Below are positions 22,682-31,695 of a stretch of DNA of 46,383 bases, piece after piece (positions within the stretch are counted from its first letter, which is position 1; the number at the start of each line of letters is the position of its first letter). The notes beneath the pieces are model-generated. The model was given only the letters and a program-made list of their open reading frames with translations, ran no database searches and was not told the DNA's origin. The translations under genes were made by a program, and so were the position numbers. Source of the DNA: an uncultured Bacteroidales bacterium. GTDB lineage: Bacteria > Bacteroidota > Bacteroidia > Bacteroidales > UBA932. The stretch is from the NCBI GenBank assembly GCA_944322925.1, contig CALUQM010000014.1, positions 1 through 46,383 of the forward strand, written 5' to 3'.

Positions 22682-24631
22682 ATGAGAATTCAGATATGTG
22701 CAGCCGCAGCCTGTTTCTGGCTTCTGTCCGCAATGACGGCTACGGCTGCTGTACCTGACGGTGAGATGTCTGGCGGGGGCGCAGCGATTCCCGCGGATGA
22801 GATTTCCGTAGTCGACAGAAGGGACACGATAAACCGGTCCGTAGTTACCGGAACGAGGAATGAGACAGACATTCGCCATCTTCCGATGACGATATCTGTT
22901 GTAGGCAGAGATATCCTTGAGGGCAGCCATGCTGTGTCTGTGCTGCCGGTCCTGAATGCCCGGGTGCCTGGTTTCTTCTCCACGTCAAGAGGCATTCTCG
23001 GATACGGGGTTTCAGAAGGTTCGGCCGGCCAGATGTCTGTCCGCGGTATCGGTGGTCCGGCGCAGTCCGGACTTCAGACTACGGGAGTGCTTGTGCTCAT
23101 AGACGGACATCCTCAGTACATGGGACTGATGGGGCATCCGGTATCGGATGCCTGCCAGACAATGATGGTGGAAAAAGTAGAGGTCGTCCGCGGACCGGCA
23201 TCTGTCCTGTACGGCAGCAATGCCATGGGAGGCGTGATTAATATCGTAACGAGGCAGATGAAGGAAGACGGGGCGCGGACAAGCGTGAATCTGTCTGCAG
23301 GCTCTTACGGGACAGTCCTGACAGAAGTTTCCAACAGCGTGCGCAAGGGGCGTTTTACAAGCGTGGTTACGGCTTCGTATAACCAGACGGACGGCCACAG
23401 GGACAATATGGATTTCGAACAGTACGGAGGCTATGCCAAAGCCGGGTATGACTTTACCGGCAACTGGAAAATATGGGGTGATCTGAATATCACGCATTTC
23501 AATTCCACAAACCCGGGATCCGTGTCTGCCCCTTATATCGACAATGTTCAGAGAATTACACGCGGAATGGTATCGGCGGCCGTAGAAAACAGCTATGACA
23601 GGACTTCTGGTTCCGTCAGCTTTTTCTATAACTGGGGAAACCACTGGATAAACGACGGTTATCATCCCGGAGAACAGCCGCTCGACTACAGGTTCAATTC
23701 CATGGACTGCATGTACGGCGTCTCATGGTATCAGAGCGCCAGACTGTTCAGAGGCAACAGACTGACTGTCGGACTGGACTATTTCCATTTCGGCGGCAAC
23801 TCGTGGAACGAACAGGTACTGGACGGCAGCATTACCGAACTGGCAGACAAATCCATCGACGAGTTCGCAGGTTATCTCGACTTCAGACAGGGTTTCGGTT
23901 CGTGGCTGACTTTCGATGCAGGTGTCAGAGTCGACCATCATTCACAGACCGGAACTGTCCTGATCCCGCAGGCCGGACTCGCATTCCATCTTCCAGAGAA
24001 TGCCGAACTCAAGGCCATGGCCGGAAAAGGATTCCGGAATCCGACAATAAGGGAAATGTACATGTTCCCTCCGCAGAATCCCGACCTGAAACCGGAAAGC
24101 CTCTGGAGTTACGAACTTTCCGTATCCCAGTCCCTTGTCAAAGGCAGGCTCGAATACGGTGTCAGCCTTTTCTATATCAACGGGGACAATGTCATAATGC
24201 GCATGCCGAATCCGGAAGGGAGCGGAATGCTTAACATGAATTCGGGCAGGATAGAAAACTGGGGCGCGGAAATGAGTCTGTCATACCGTTTCAACAATAC
24301 GTGGAGCATATACGGCAATTACAGCTGGCTTCACATGGAAAATCCGGTGCTTGCCTCGCCTCAGCACAAGCTTTATGCGGGGGCGGACTTCCGCAATGGA
24401 AGATGGCATGCTTCGACCGGAATCCAATACATAAACGGCCTGTACACCGACCTTGATGCCGGAACTTTGGAAAACTTCCTGCTGTGGGACCTGCAGTGCA
24501 GCTTCCGTGTTCTCGACTGGCTGTCGGTTTATGTCAAGGGTGAAAACCTACTTACACAGCAGTACGAGATACTTGCAGGCTATCCGATGCCCGGGGCTAC
24601 TGTCACCGGCGGACTGAAACTCGACATCTGA
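22682..24631 (+). CDS. TonB-dependent receptor (iron/cobalamin type, not SusC)
   Basis: This 649-residue outer-membrane receptor has a signal peptide (cut near ATAA, residue 23) and no carboxypeptidase-D domain, unlike the SusC proteins upstream. A TonB-box-like stretch (INRSVVTGTRN) precedes the plug (PMTISVVGRDIL, MSVRGIGGPAQ, VLVLIDGHPQ, VEVVRGPASVLYGSNAMGGVINIVTR). The barrel runs to the C-terminus, ending GGLKLDI. The size and plug match receptors for siderophores, haem or cobalamin, which cannot be distinguished by eye. It lies 37 bases after the DUF362 gene and 14 before the DUF4491-PatB gene. No SusD partner is present. Confidence 0.9.
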   Translation: MRIQICAAAACFWLLSAMTATAAVPDGEMSGGGAAIPADEISVVDRRDTINRSVVTGTRNETDIRHLPMTISVVGRDILEGSHAVSVLPVLNARVPGFFSTSRGILGYGVSEGSAGQMSVRGIGGPAQSGLQTTGVLVLIDGHPQYMGLMGHPVSDACQTMMVEKVEVVRGPASVLYGSNAMGGVINIVTRQMKEDGARTSVNLSAGSYGTVLTEVSNSVRKGRFTSVVTASYNQTDGHRDNMDFEQYGGYAKAGYDFTGNWKIWGDLNITHFNSTNPGSVSAPYIDNVQRITRGMVSAAVENSYDRTSGSVSFFYNWGNHWINDGYHPGEQPLDYRFNSMDCMYGVSWYQSARLFRGNRLTVGLDYFHFGGNSWNEQVLDGSITELADKSIDEFAGYLDFRQGFGSWLTFDAGVRVDHHSQTGTVLIPQAGLAFHLPENAELKAMAGKGFRNPTIREMYMFPPQNPDLKPESLWSYELSVSQSLVKGRLEYGVSLFYINGDNVIMRMPNPEGSGMLNMNSGRIENWGAEMSLSYRFNNTWSIYGNYSWLHMENPVLASPQHKLYAGADFRNGRWHASTGIQYINGLYTDLDAGTLENFLLWDLQCSFRVLDWLSVYVKGENLLTQQYEILAGYPMPGATVTGGLKLDI

Positions 24632-24645
24632 TAATTTTTACCGAT

Positions 24646-26115
24646 ATGGAATTAATCGATTTTACAGGAATAGCGACAGGTCTGGCTACCTTCGTCATAA
24701 TAGGTCTGTTCCATCCGATAGTAATTAAGGCCGAGTATTACCTCGGAAAGGGCTGCTGGTGGCTTTTCCTTGCAGGCGGAATTGCCTTTGCCGTACTGTC
24801 TGCAGTCATAGGGGACAGGAGCCTCATCTGGTCTACGGTTTCGGGCGTAGTGGCGTTTTCGTCATTCTGGTCGATTCTCGAACTTTTCCATCAGGAGAAA
24901 AGGGTGAGGAAAGGATGGTTTCCGGAGAATCCTGCGAGAAGAACTAAGTATGACTTCGACGAGCAGGTCCCTCGCCGGGGCACCAATTCTTACAAATGGG
25001 ATAACGCACCCGACGGCGTTCTTCCTCTTTGGGTCGCCGACATGGATTTCAGGACTGCACGGCCGGTGACACAGGCTTTGCAAAGACGTGTCGGACACGG
25101 AATCTTCGGTTATACCAAAGTACCTGACGAATACTATGATGCAGTTACAGGATGGTTCGGCCGCAGGCATGGCCTGCATATCGAAAAAGAGTGGATAATC
25201 TACACTTCCGGAGTAGTTCCGGCGATTTCCGCAATAATAAAGGCCATGACCGTACCGGGAGACAAGGTCCTTGTCCAGACTCCCGTGTACAACTGTTTTT
25301 TCTCATCGATAAGGAACAACGGCTGTGAGGTGGTGACGAGCCCTCTTGTCCGTACGGCAGACAGCTATGCGGTGGATTTCGAAGATTTTGAAGCCAAGGC
25401 TTCGGACCCTTCCGTAAAAGTGTTCATCCTGTGCAATCCGCACAATCCGGCAGGCCGAGTATGGACGGAAACCGAGTTGAGGAGGATGGGGGAGATCTGT
25501 CTCAGGCACAATGTTTTCGTGATCGCCGACGAGATTCACTGCGAACTCGTCTACAAGGGCTGCAGATACATTCCGTTTGCATCTCTGTCCGATGATTTCC
25601 TGGGGCATTCCGCTACATGCCTGTCTCCGAGCAAGGCTTTCAACATAGCCGGGCTTCAGATAGCGAATATCGTGGTCTCGGATCCTGAAACCAGGGCCGG
25701 AATAGACAAGGCTATCAATGTGAATGAAGTCTGCGACGTCAATCCTTTCGGAGTCATAGCCACAATAGCTGCATACAACGAAGGCGAAGAGTGGCTGGAC
25801 CAGCTTCTTGACTATCTTGCCGGGAATTACGGATTCATGAAAGAGTATTGCGGAAAGTATCTTCCTGATTTCCCTCTTGCCAGACTTGAAGGTACCTATC
25901 TTGTGTGGATGGACTGCAGCCTTCTCGGCATGCCGTCAGGCAAACTTGAAGAAGACCTCATGGAGAAGGCCGGATTATGGCTCAATGCCGGTACGATGTA
26001 CGGAGCCGAAGGCGAAGGATACATGCGTTGGAACATTGCCTGTCCCCGTGTCAGACTGGAGGAAGCTCTCGACAGGTTCAGAGAGTATGTCAGGACTTGC
26101 AGCCGGAATCTTTGA
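24646..26115 (+). CDS. Fusion of DUF4491 membrane domain and PatB/MalY C-S lyase
   Basis: This 489-residue protein joins two normally separate families. Residues 1-97 are a DUF4491 protein with three membrane segments (about 8-25, 38-56, 60-82), ending in the family's typical WSILELFHQEKRVRKGWFPENP. From about 101 (KYDFDEQVPRRGTNSYKWD) it is a full PLP-dependent PatB/MalY cystathionine beta-lyase: LWVADMDF, NPHNPAGR (264-271), ADEIH (294-298) and the PLP lysine K330 in SPSKAF. PatB enzymes release H2S, ammonia and pyruvate from cystathionine or cysteine. The join has no stop and no in-frame ATG; where a free-standing lyase would start with Met there is ACT. The lyase is therefore tethered to the membrane. 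The gene overlaps the convergent CDF gene by 26 bases. Confidence 0.88.
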   Translation: MELIDFTGIATGLATFVIIGLFHPIVIKAEYYLGKGCWWLFLAGGIAFAVLSAVIGDRSLIWSTVSGVVAFSSFWSILELFHQEKRVRKGWFPENPARRTKYDFDEQVPRRGTNSYKWDNAPDGVLPLWVADMDFRTARPVTQALQRRVGHGIFGYTKVPDEYYDAVTGWFGRRHGLHIEKEWIIYTSGVVPAISAIIKAMTVPGDKVLVQTPVYNCFFSSIRNNGCEVVTSPLVRTADSYAVDFEDFEAKASDPSVKVFILCNPHNPAGRVWTETELRRMGEICLRHNVFVIADEIHCELVYKGCRYIPFASLSDDFLGHSATCLSPSKAFNIAGLQIANIVVSDPETRAGIDKAINVNEVCDVNPFGVIATIAAYNEGEEWLDQLLDYLAGNYGFMKEYCGKYLPDFPLARLEGTYLVWMDCSLLGMPSGKLEEDLMEKAGLWLNAGTMYGAEGEGYMRWNIACPRVRLEEALDRFREYVRTCSRNL

Positions 26116-27010
26116 CAGGTTCGACATGTATGCTGATAAAGGCACCCTGGCCGAGCAGTCCTTTCAGCTTGGTTTCCATTTCACGGGTTATTGCATGAGA
26201 CTGTTCCACAGTCATGCCGCCGTCCATCCTTACATGGACGTCCATGGCACAGTTGTTTCCGATACGCCGTGTCCTGAGATTGTGCGGGCAGCTGACTTCC
26301 GGAAATGAGGTCAGTATGTCCGTTATCTCTTTTTCGGTTTCTTCAGGCAGGGATGCTTCGATAAGTTCATCGATACATGGCTTGAACAGCTTGTACGCTA
26401 CTCTTATTATGAAGAAACTTACGACAACTGCGGCAATCGGGTCGAGTACTCTCCACCTGTCCCCGAGCAGGATGGCTCCTCCGATACCGGCGGCGGTGCC
26501 GATTGAGGAAAAAGCATCGCTTCTGTGATGCCAGGCATTGGCCACAACTGATTTCGAGTTCATCTTTTCTCCGACAATCCTCGTGTACTGGTACAGTGCT
26601 TCTTTCAGTATGATAGAGGCAAGAGCAGCGTACAGAGCTATCATTCCTGGTTCTTCAAGGGCTTCGCCGCGGGCAAATCTCCATATTGCCGTCGCCCCGT
26701 TCCAGAATATGCCGGCACCTACGCAGAAGAGTATGGCACCTATGATTGCCGTGGCAAGAGTTTCGTATTTGCCGTGCCCGAAGTCATGGTCCTTGTCCTG
26801 GGGCTTGTTCGATATGTGTACGAAGACCAGTACGATGATGTCGGTGATGAAGTCCGACAGGGAATGTACGGCATCCGCAATCATGGCGGCGCTCTGGCCG
26901 ATGATACCTGCCGCGAACTTGAATGCGAGAAGCAGGAAGTTGCAGACGCTTCCTATTATTGTCGCCTTGTATATTTCCTTTTCCCTGGTTCCGGGATCCG
27001 TATTGTCCAT
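26090..27010 (-). CDS. Cation diffusion facilitator metal exporter
   Basis: This 306-residue CDF transporter probably exports zinc, iron or manganese in exchange for protons. It has six predicted membrane helices. The metal sites show as HSLSD (49-53) in helix 2 and HHRSD (161-165) in helix 5. The loop after helix 2 has the typical DKDHDFGHGKYE. The C-terminal cytoplasmic domain (LPEETEKEITDIL, CAMDVHVRMDGG, SHAITREMETKL) is complete. The 3' end overlaps the convergent lyase-fusion gene by 26 bases. The metal cannot be assigned from the motifs alone. Confidence 0.92.
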   Translation of the reverse strand: MDNTDPGTREKEIYKATIIGSVCNFLLLAFKFAAGIIGQSAAMIADAVHSLSDFITDIIVLVFVHISNKPQDKDHDFGHGKYETLATAIIGAILFCVGAGIFWNGATAIWRFARGEALEEPGMIALYAALASIILKEALYQYTRIVGEKMNSKSVVANAWHHRSDAFSSIGTAAGIGGAILLGDRWRVLDPIAAVVVSFFIIRVAYKLFKPCIDELIEASLPEETEKEITDILTSFPEVSCPHNLRTRRIGNNCAMDVHVRMDGGMTVEQSHAITREMETKLKGLLGQGAFISIHVEPVKDSGCKS

Positions 27011-27124
27011 AGTGATTCCTACTGTCTTATGTCATGGAAAGCCCAAATTTATTCAGCGCTCGTGATTTTTCCAAATTATTTTCCTAACTTTCATGACGTT
27101 TAATCCATAAAACACTACGGGACC

Positions 27125-27844
27125 ATGAAAAAATCGATCGTATTTGCCGCTGCCCTCATTGCGGGCATCCTTGTTTCTGCCGCAGCCGGTGCCAAAAACG
27201 GAATAGAAGTGGGATACCTCAATTCATTCTTCAGACTCAAGGCTGCCGGAGAAGAGGCCGAAAAACCGGTGCCGCTGAGCGGATTCACTGTCAGCCTTGT
27301 CAAGGACATGAAACTTGTCGCCGGGCTTTCCATTCAACCGGGGCTTTCATACAATTATCTGAACTCCAGAGAGAACAGCCAGCTGCTCGGGTTCGACATA
27401 TCCGGAAGTGTCACCGATCATCTGCTTAATGTCCCGGTCCATCTGAAATATACGTTCGACATCATTCCTGCCATAGGCGTATATGCCTTTGCCGGTCCTA
27501 CATTTTCAGTAGGGCTCTCGGCCAGGGAAAAAGTGTCCGTGAACGGCGAATTGCTCGGCTTTTCCCTGGACGGCAGTCTGATTTATGACAGCTACAGCGG
27601 GAAGGTGGAATCCGAGAATCTTTCCGATGAAATCGTGGAAATAGTGAATCAGAATATCTCCCGGGTAAGGACAGGCAGGTTCGACGTTCTTGTAGGCGGC
27701 GGTATCGGAGTGAATATCATAAAATTCATTTCGATCAGAGCCGGTTTCGATTACGGTCTTATCAACAGGATCAAGGGTGATCTTGCCGATACGGCGACGT
27801 TGAACCGGATGCAGGTCTATGTTTCGGCAGGAATCAGTTTCTGA
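27125..27844 (+). CDS. Outer-membrane beta-barrel protein (PorT/OmpW-like size)
   Basis: This 239-residue protein starts with a signal peptide (MKKSIVFAAALIAGILVSAAAGA). The mature part consists of amphipathic strands typical of the small outer-membrane beta-barrel family in Bacteroidota (GIEVGYLNSFFRLK, LSIQPGLSYNYL, VPVHLKYTF, VYAFAGPTFSVGL). It ends in an aromatic residue (QVYVSAGISF), the outer-membrane assembly signal. Function is unknown; such proteins may be porins or structural proteins. It has its own upstream region after the divergent CDF gene; the nearest promoter-like box (TAACTTTC, 27085-27092) is imperfect. Confidence 0.8.
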   Translation: MKKSIVFAAALIAGILVSAAAGAKNGIEVGYLNSFFRLKAAGEEAEKPVPLSGFTVSLVKDMKLVAGLSIQPGLSYNYLNSRENSQLLGFDISGSVTDHLLNVPVHLKYTFDIIPAIGVYAFAGPTFSVGLSAREKVSVNGELLGFSLDGSLIYDSYSGKVESENLSDEIVEIVNQNISRVRTGRFDVLVGGGIGVNIIKFISIRAGFDYGLINRIKGDLADTATLNRMQVYVSAGISF

Positions 27845-27845
27845 C

Positions 27846-27885
27846 GGGTTCATGCTGAAATGAAAACATATTTCAGGATGAACCC
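27846..27885. repeat. Long inverted repeat after the barrel gene
   Basis: GGGTTCATGCTGAAAT can pair with ATTTCAGGATGAACCC with one mismatch over 16 positions and an eight-base loop. It starts two bases after the stop codon at 27844. No T-run follows, so it may protect the 3' end of the transcript rather than terminate it. Confidence 0.6.
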
Positions 27886-27897
27886 GGAAAGCTGAAT

Positions 27898-27917
27898 CCC
27901 CTCCCATCGGGGAGGGG
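27898..27917. terminator. GC-rich hairpin
   Basis: CCCCTCCC pairs perfectly with GGGAGGGG around a four-base loop, followed by AGAAAATAAG. It is the second of three hairpins in tandem between convergent genes. Confidence 0.55.
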
Positions 27918-27925
27918 AGAAAATA

Positions 27926-27968
27926 AGGAAACCGACCTCAAAAATCACTTTGGGGTCGGTTCCTTTTA
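27926..27968. terminator. pckA: Bidirectional intrinsic terminator between the barrel gene and pckA
   Basis: AGGAA.CCGACC pairs with GGTCGG.TTCCT. TTTTATATTT follows on the plus strand and CCTTATTTTC on the minus strand, so it can serve both convergent genes. It is the best terminator in the window. The pckA stop codon is at 27992. Confidence 0.75.
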
Positions 27969-27991
27969 TATTTATTCCTTTTCAGGAAATA

Positions 27992-29599
27992 TTAGAGCTT
28001 AGGACCAGCTTCTACGAGAGACTTGCCGAGGTCGTTGCCGGTGAACTTGTCGAAGTTCTTGATGAAACGGCCTGCAAGGTCTTTTGCCTTTGCATCCCAT
28101 GCACTTGCGTCAGCGTATGTGTCGCGAGGGTCGAGGATTGCAGGATCTACCCCAGGAAGCTCTGTAGGAACTTCGAAGTTGAAGTAAGGGATGGTCTTTG
28201 TAGGAGCCTTTTCGATAGAACCGTCAAGAATTGCATCGATGATTCCACGGGTATCGCGGATAGAGATACGTTTTCCGGTTCCGTTCCATCCTGTATTTAC
28301 CAGATATGCCTTTGCGCCGGCAGCTTTCATTCTCTTTACAAGCTCCTCGCCGTATTTTGTAGGGTGGAGTGAAAGGAAAGCTGCGCCGAAGCATGCGGAG
28401 AATGTAGGAGTAGGCTCTGTAATACCGCGCTCGGTTCCTGCAAGTTTTGCTGTAAATCCTGAGAGGAAGTAGTACTGGGTCTGCTCAGGAGTAAGGATTG
28501 AAACTGGAGGAAGAACTCCGAATGCGTCAGCTGAAAGGAAGATCACCTGTTTTGCGTGAGGACCCTTAGATACCGGTTTAACGATATTGTTGATGTGGTA
28601 GATAGGGTATGAAACGCGGGTGTTCTCGGTAACGCTCTTGTCTGCGAAATCGATTTTTCCCTGAGCGTCTACAGTCACGTTCTCGAGGAGCGCGTCTTTC
28701 TTGATGGCATTGTAGATATCAGGCTCGCTTTCCTTGTCGAGGTTGATGACCTTTGCATAGCATCCGCCTTCGTAGTTGAATACGCCTTCATCGTCCCAGC
28801 CGTGCTCGTCATCACCGATGAGGAGTCTCTTAGGATCGGTCGAAAGGGTAGTCTTGCCGGTTCCGGAAAGACCGAAGAAGATGGCTGTGCTCTTGCCTTC
28901 CATGTCTGTGTTTGCAGAGCAGTGCATTGAAGCTATGCCCTTGAGCGGGTTGAGGTAGTTCATGATGGAGAAGATACCTTTCTTCATCTCACCGCCGTAC
29001 CAGGTGTTGAGGATTACCTGTTCGTTGGTCTTGAGGTTGAAGACGGTAGCCGTTTCGGAGTTGAGTCCGAGCTCCTTGTAGTTTTCTACCTTTGCCTTTG
29101 CAGCATTGAATGAAACGAAATCAGGCTCGCCGTAGTTCTCGAGTTCTTCGTCGGTAGGACGGATGAACATGTTTTTCACGAAGTGTGCCTGCCATGCAAC
29201 TTCCATGATGAAACGCACTTTAAGACGGGTAGCAGGGTTGGCTCCGCAGAAAGTATCCATCACGAAAAGCCTCTTGCCTGAAAGCTGCTTTACTGCCTTT
29301 GCCTTGAGGTCTGCCCAAGCCTCTTCTGAGCATGGTTTGTTATCATTCTTGTATGCGTCAGAAGTCCACCATACAGTGTCCTTGCTGGCATCGTTGTAAA
29401 CAAAGAATTTGTCTTTAGGAGAACGCCCGGTGTAGATACCTGTCATTACGTTGACAGCTCCGAGCTCAGTAACTTGACCTTTCTCATAACCCTCGAGGCC
29501 TTCCCTGGTCTCTTCTTCGTAAAGAACTTCGTAAGACGGGTTGTGGAGAATTTCCTTGACGTCAGTGATGCCGTACTTGGTTAAATCAATTTTACTCAT
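27992..29599 (-). CDS. pckA: ATP-dependent phosphoenolpyruvate carboxykinase
   Basis: This 535-residue enzyme interconverts oxaloacetate plus ATP with PEP, CO2 and ADP. In gut Bacteroidales it often runs in the carboxylating direction, fixing CO2 on the route to succinate and gaining ATP. Motifs are [12 protein letters not shown] (54-65), the P-loop GLSGTGKT (243-250), the metal and substrate loop [15 protein letters not shown] (261-275) and the C-terminal [11 protein letters not shown]. Length is normal for the ATP-type family, and codon use looks like that of a highly expressed gene. A strong promoter lies about 70-100 bases upstream, and its leader contains a perfect palindrome. The bidirectional terminator follows. 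Confidence 0.98.
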   Translation of the reverse strand: MSKIDLTKYGITDVKEILHNPSYEVLYEEETREGLEGYEKGQVTELGAVNVMTGIYTGRSPKDKFFVYNDASKDTVWWTSDAYKNDNKPCSEEAWADLKAKAVKQLSGKRLFVMDTFCGANPATRLKVRFIMEVAWQAHFVKNMFIRPTDEELENYGEPDFVSFNAAKAKVENYKELGLNSETATVFNLKTNEQVILNTWYGGEMKKGIFSIMNYLNPLKGIASMHCSANTDMEGKSTAIFFGLSGTGKTTLSTDPKRLLIGDDEHGWDDEGVFNYEGGCYAKVINLDKESEPDIYNAIKKDALLENVTVDAQGKIDFADKSVTENTRVSYPIYHINNIVKPVSKGPHAKQVIFLSADAFGVLPPVSILTPEQTQYYFLSGFTAKLAGTERGITEPTPTFSACFGAAFLSLHPTKYGEELVKRMKAAGAKAYLVNTGWNGTGKRISIRDTRGIIDAILDGSIEKAPTKTIPYFNFEVPTELPGVDPAILDPRDTYADASAWDAKAKDLAGRFIKNFDKFTGNDLGKSLVEAGPKL

Positions 29600-29636
29600 G
29601 ATCTTATAGAATTAAAGTTTATGAATCCAAATTTTA

Positions 29637-29653
29637 AATGATTTTGAATCATT
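29637..29653. promoter_or_regulatory. Palindrome in the pckA leader
   Basis: AATGATT and AATCATT form a perfect 7-bp inverted repeat around TTG. It lies downstream of the predicted pckA start site, 38-54 bases before the pckA ATG. This is a reasonable place for a repressor operator or a small leader hairpin. No regulator is identified. Confidence 0.4.
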
Positions 29654-29670
29654 CGGCTTCCATATCTCTG

Positions 29671-29701
29671 CAAAAATATAATAATTTTACGAGCAGACAA
29701 A
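29671..29701 (-). promoter_or_regulatory. pckA: pckA promoter
   Basis: On the minus strand a -33 TTTG (29701-29698) is followed after 19 bases by the -7 box TATTTTTG (29678-29671). Both elements and the spacing match the Bacteroidota housekeeping promoter. This is one of the clearest promoters in the window. Confidence 0.75.
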
Positions 29702-29722
29702 TTTTTGAAGTCAAATTATTAT

Positions 29723-29730
29723 TAATTTTG
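29723..29730 (+). promoter_or_regulatory. Possible promoter -7 box for recQ
   Basis: TAATTTTG matches TAnnTTTG. The nearest upstream TTTG (29704-29707) is at a spacing of 15 bases, shorter than usual. The start site would be about 60 bases before the recQ ATG. Confidence 0.4.
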
Positions 29731-29799
29731 TCATAACATGTCTTTCCGGTCACGCAAACCGGGCCGTCGGACTGCACAAAATGTGCCAATGGAAAAGGT

Positions 29800-31686
29800 A
29801 TGGAAGCGTTAGAGGTATTGGAAAAATATTGGGGCTACACTTCGTTCAGGAGCATGCAGGCGGAGATTGTCGAGGCAGCCTTGTCGGGCAGGGACGTGCT
29901 TGCCATTCTTCCTACAGGCGGAGGCAAGTCGGTCTGTTTCCAGGTCCCGGCCCTGATGAAACAGGGAATCGCCATTGTAGTCACTCCGTTGATCGCCCTG
30001 ATGAAAGACCAGGTGCAGAATCTCGAAGCGAGGGGAATCAAGGCGCTGGCAGTGTATATGGGAATGTCGAAAAGAGAGATAGAACTGGCACTGAACAATG
30101 CCGTGTACGGGGATTTCAAGTTCCTGTATGTTTCTCCGGAGCGTCTTTCCACAAGTCTTTTCCGGGACTGGCTGAAAGACATGGATGTAAGCTATATTGT
30201 TGTCGACGAGGCTCACTGTATCTCTCAGTGGGGATACGATTTCAGACCGGACTATCTGAAAATCGCCGGAATCAGGAAGATCTGCGGTGCTCCGGTTATC
30301 GCACTTACGGCTACGGCAACTCCGTCCGTTGCCCTGGATATCATGGAAAAACTGGAATTCCGTGAGAACCTTGTGCTCAAGTCCGGTTTTGAAAGACCGA
30401 ATCTTTCATACATAGTCAGAAACAGGGAGGACAAGATCGGTCAGATTCTCAATATTTGCAGGGCAGTGGAAGGAACTGGGATAATTTATGTCCGGAACAG
30501 GAAGAAATGCGAAGAACTGGCCTCTTTTCTGAAGAAGTCCGGATTCTCGGCGTCGCACTATCATGCGGGCCTTTCATACAAGGTGAGGACAGAGCGGCAG
30601 GAGGACTGGAAGGCTGGAAGGACAAGGATCATGGTGAGTACAAACGCTTTCGGCATGGGAATCGACAAGCCGGACGTGCGTTTTGTCATACATTACGAAC
30701 TTCCGGACTGTCTCGAAGCCTATTTCCAGGAAGCAGGAAGGGCCGGACGTGACGGCAAACCGTCCTATGCCGTACTCCTGTGGAACAATACCGATCTAAA
30801 GAAACTCAGACAGATAGCCACAGTGTCTTTCCCGGATCTTTCCTATATCGAAGACATTTACCATAAGGTGCACATCTTTTTCGGAATCCCGTACGATACG
30901 GGTGCCGGCAGGGAGCTGAAATTCGATATTCCGGAATTCTGTCGCAGGTTCAGACTGAATGCTTCTTCGGTCTACAATGCGCTGAAATACATTGAAAGGG
31001 AGGATCACTGGATATTTGCCGAAGACGCCGACATTCCCGTCAAGGTGCAGATCATTCCGTCAAGGGAAGAACTCTACGATGCGGACATTCCCGATCCGAA
31101 GATGCAGCTGGTGCTTGAGGTCCTGATGAGGACCTATACGGGACTTTTCTCTTATCCCGTACGTATCGATGAAGACTATGTGGCCTCAAGGCTGGGGGTC
31201 GGAGTGCCTGAACTCAGACAGCTGCTTTACGCTCTTTCTCTGGAACATATCATCAAATACATCCCTTCGGACCACTCGTCGGTAATCTACCTGAAGGAGA
31301 ACAGGCTCCATCCCAAAAACGTGCGGCTTTCTCCCGAACATCTCGACAGGCTGAAGTCATCCTGGAAAGAGCGGTTCGATGCCATGGTGGAGTATGCTTC
31401 CGAAGACGGCGAATGCCGGAGCAGGTTTCTGCTCGGATATTTCGGACAGGAAAAGACCGAAGACTGCGGCACCTGCGATGTCTGCAGGAGGAAAAGGGCA
31501 GGGAGGGAACAGTACGTCAGCATCAGCGAGGCCCTGTGTTCGTATATTGCAGGCAAGGACGGCGAATATACCCTTGAAGACGTGAACATGGCTTTCGGCC
31601 GACCGGGAGCAGGTGACGGCGCGGATTATCTTTCGGTTCTCCGTGGTCTGATAGAAGACGGCAAGGTCCCTCCGTACAGGATGTGA
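29800..31686 (+). CDS. recQ: RecQ-family ATP-dependent DNA helicase
   Basis: This 628-residue 3'-5' DNA helicase acts in recombination and repair. The superfamily 2 motifs are intact: motif 0 GYTSFRSMQ (12-20), Walker A TGGGKS (39-44), DEAH (136-139), ALTATAT, then NAFGMGIDKPDVRFVIH and the arginine finger region QEAGRAGRDG. A RecQ C-terminal zinc site is visible (ECRSRFLLGYFG, DCGTCDVC), giving four cysteines. There is no HRDC domain, and the protein ends shortly after a winged-helix-like region. Bacteroidota often carry two recQ genes, and this may be the shorter type. It converges with the metallo-hydrolase gene nine bases downstream. Confidence 0.95.
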   Translation: MEALEVLEKYWGYTSFRSMQAEIVEAALSGRDVLAILPTGGGKSVCFQVPALMKQGIAIVVTPLIALMKDQVQNLEARGIKALAVYMGMSKREIELALNNAVYGDFKFLYVSPERLSTSLFRDWLKDMDVSYIVVDEAHCISQWGYDFRPDYLKIAGIRKICGAPVIALTATATPSVALDIMEKLEFRENLVLKSGFERPNLSYIVRNREDKIGQILNICRAVEGTGIIYVRNRKKCEELASFLKKSGFSASHYHAGLSYKVRTERQEDWKAGRTRIMVSTNAFGMGIDKPDVRFVIHYELPDCLEAYFQEAGRAGRDGKPSYAVLLWNNTDLKKLRQIATVSFPDLSYIEDIYHKVHIFFGIPYDTGAGRELKFDIPEFCRRFRLNASSVYNALKYIEREDHWIFAEDADIPVKVQIIPSREELYDADIPDPKMQLVLEVLMRTYTGLFSYPVRIDEDYVASRLGVGVPELRQLLYALSLEHIIKYIPSDHSSVIYLKENRLHPKNVRLSPEHLDRLKSSWKERFDAMVEYASEDGECRSRFLLGYFGQEKTEDCGTCDVCRRKRAGREQYVSISEALCSYIAGKDGEYTLEDVNMAFGRPGAGDGADYLSVLRGLIEDGKVPPYRM

Positions 31687-31695
31687 TGCGGAGGG

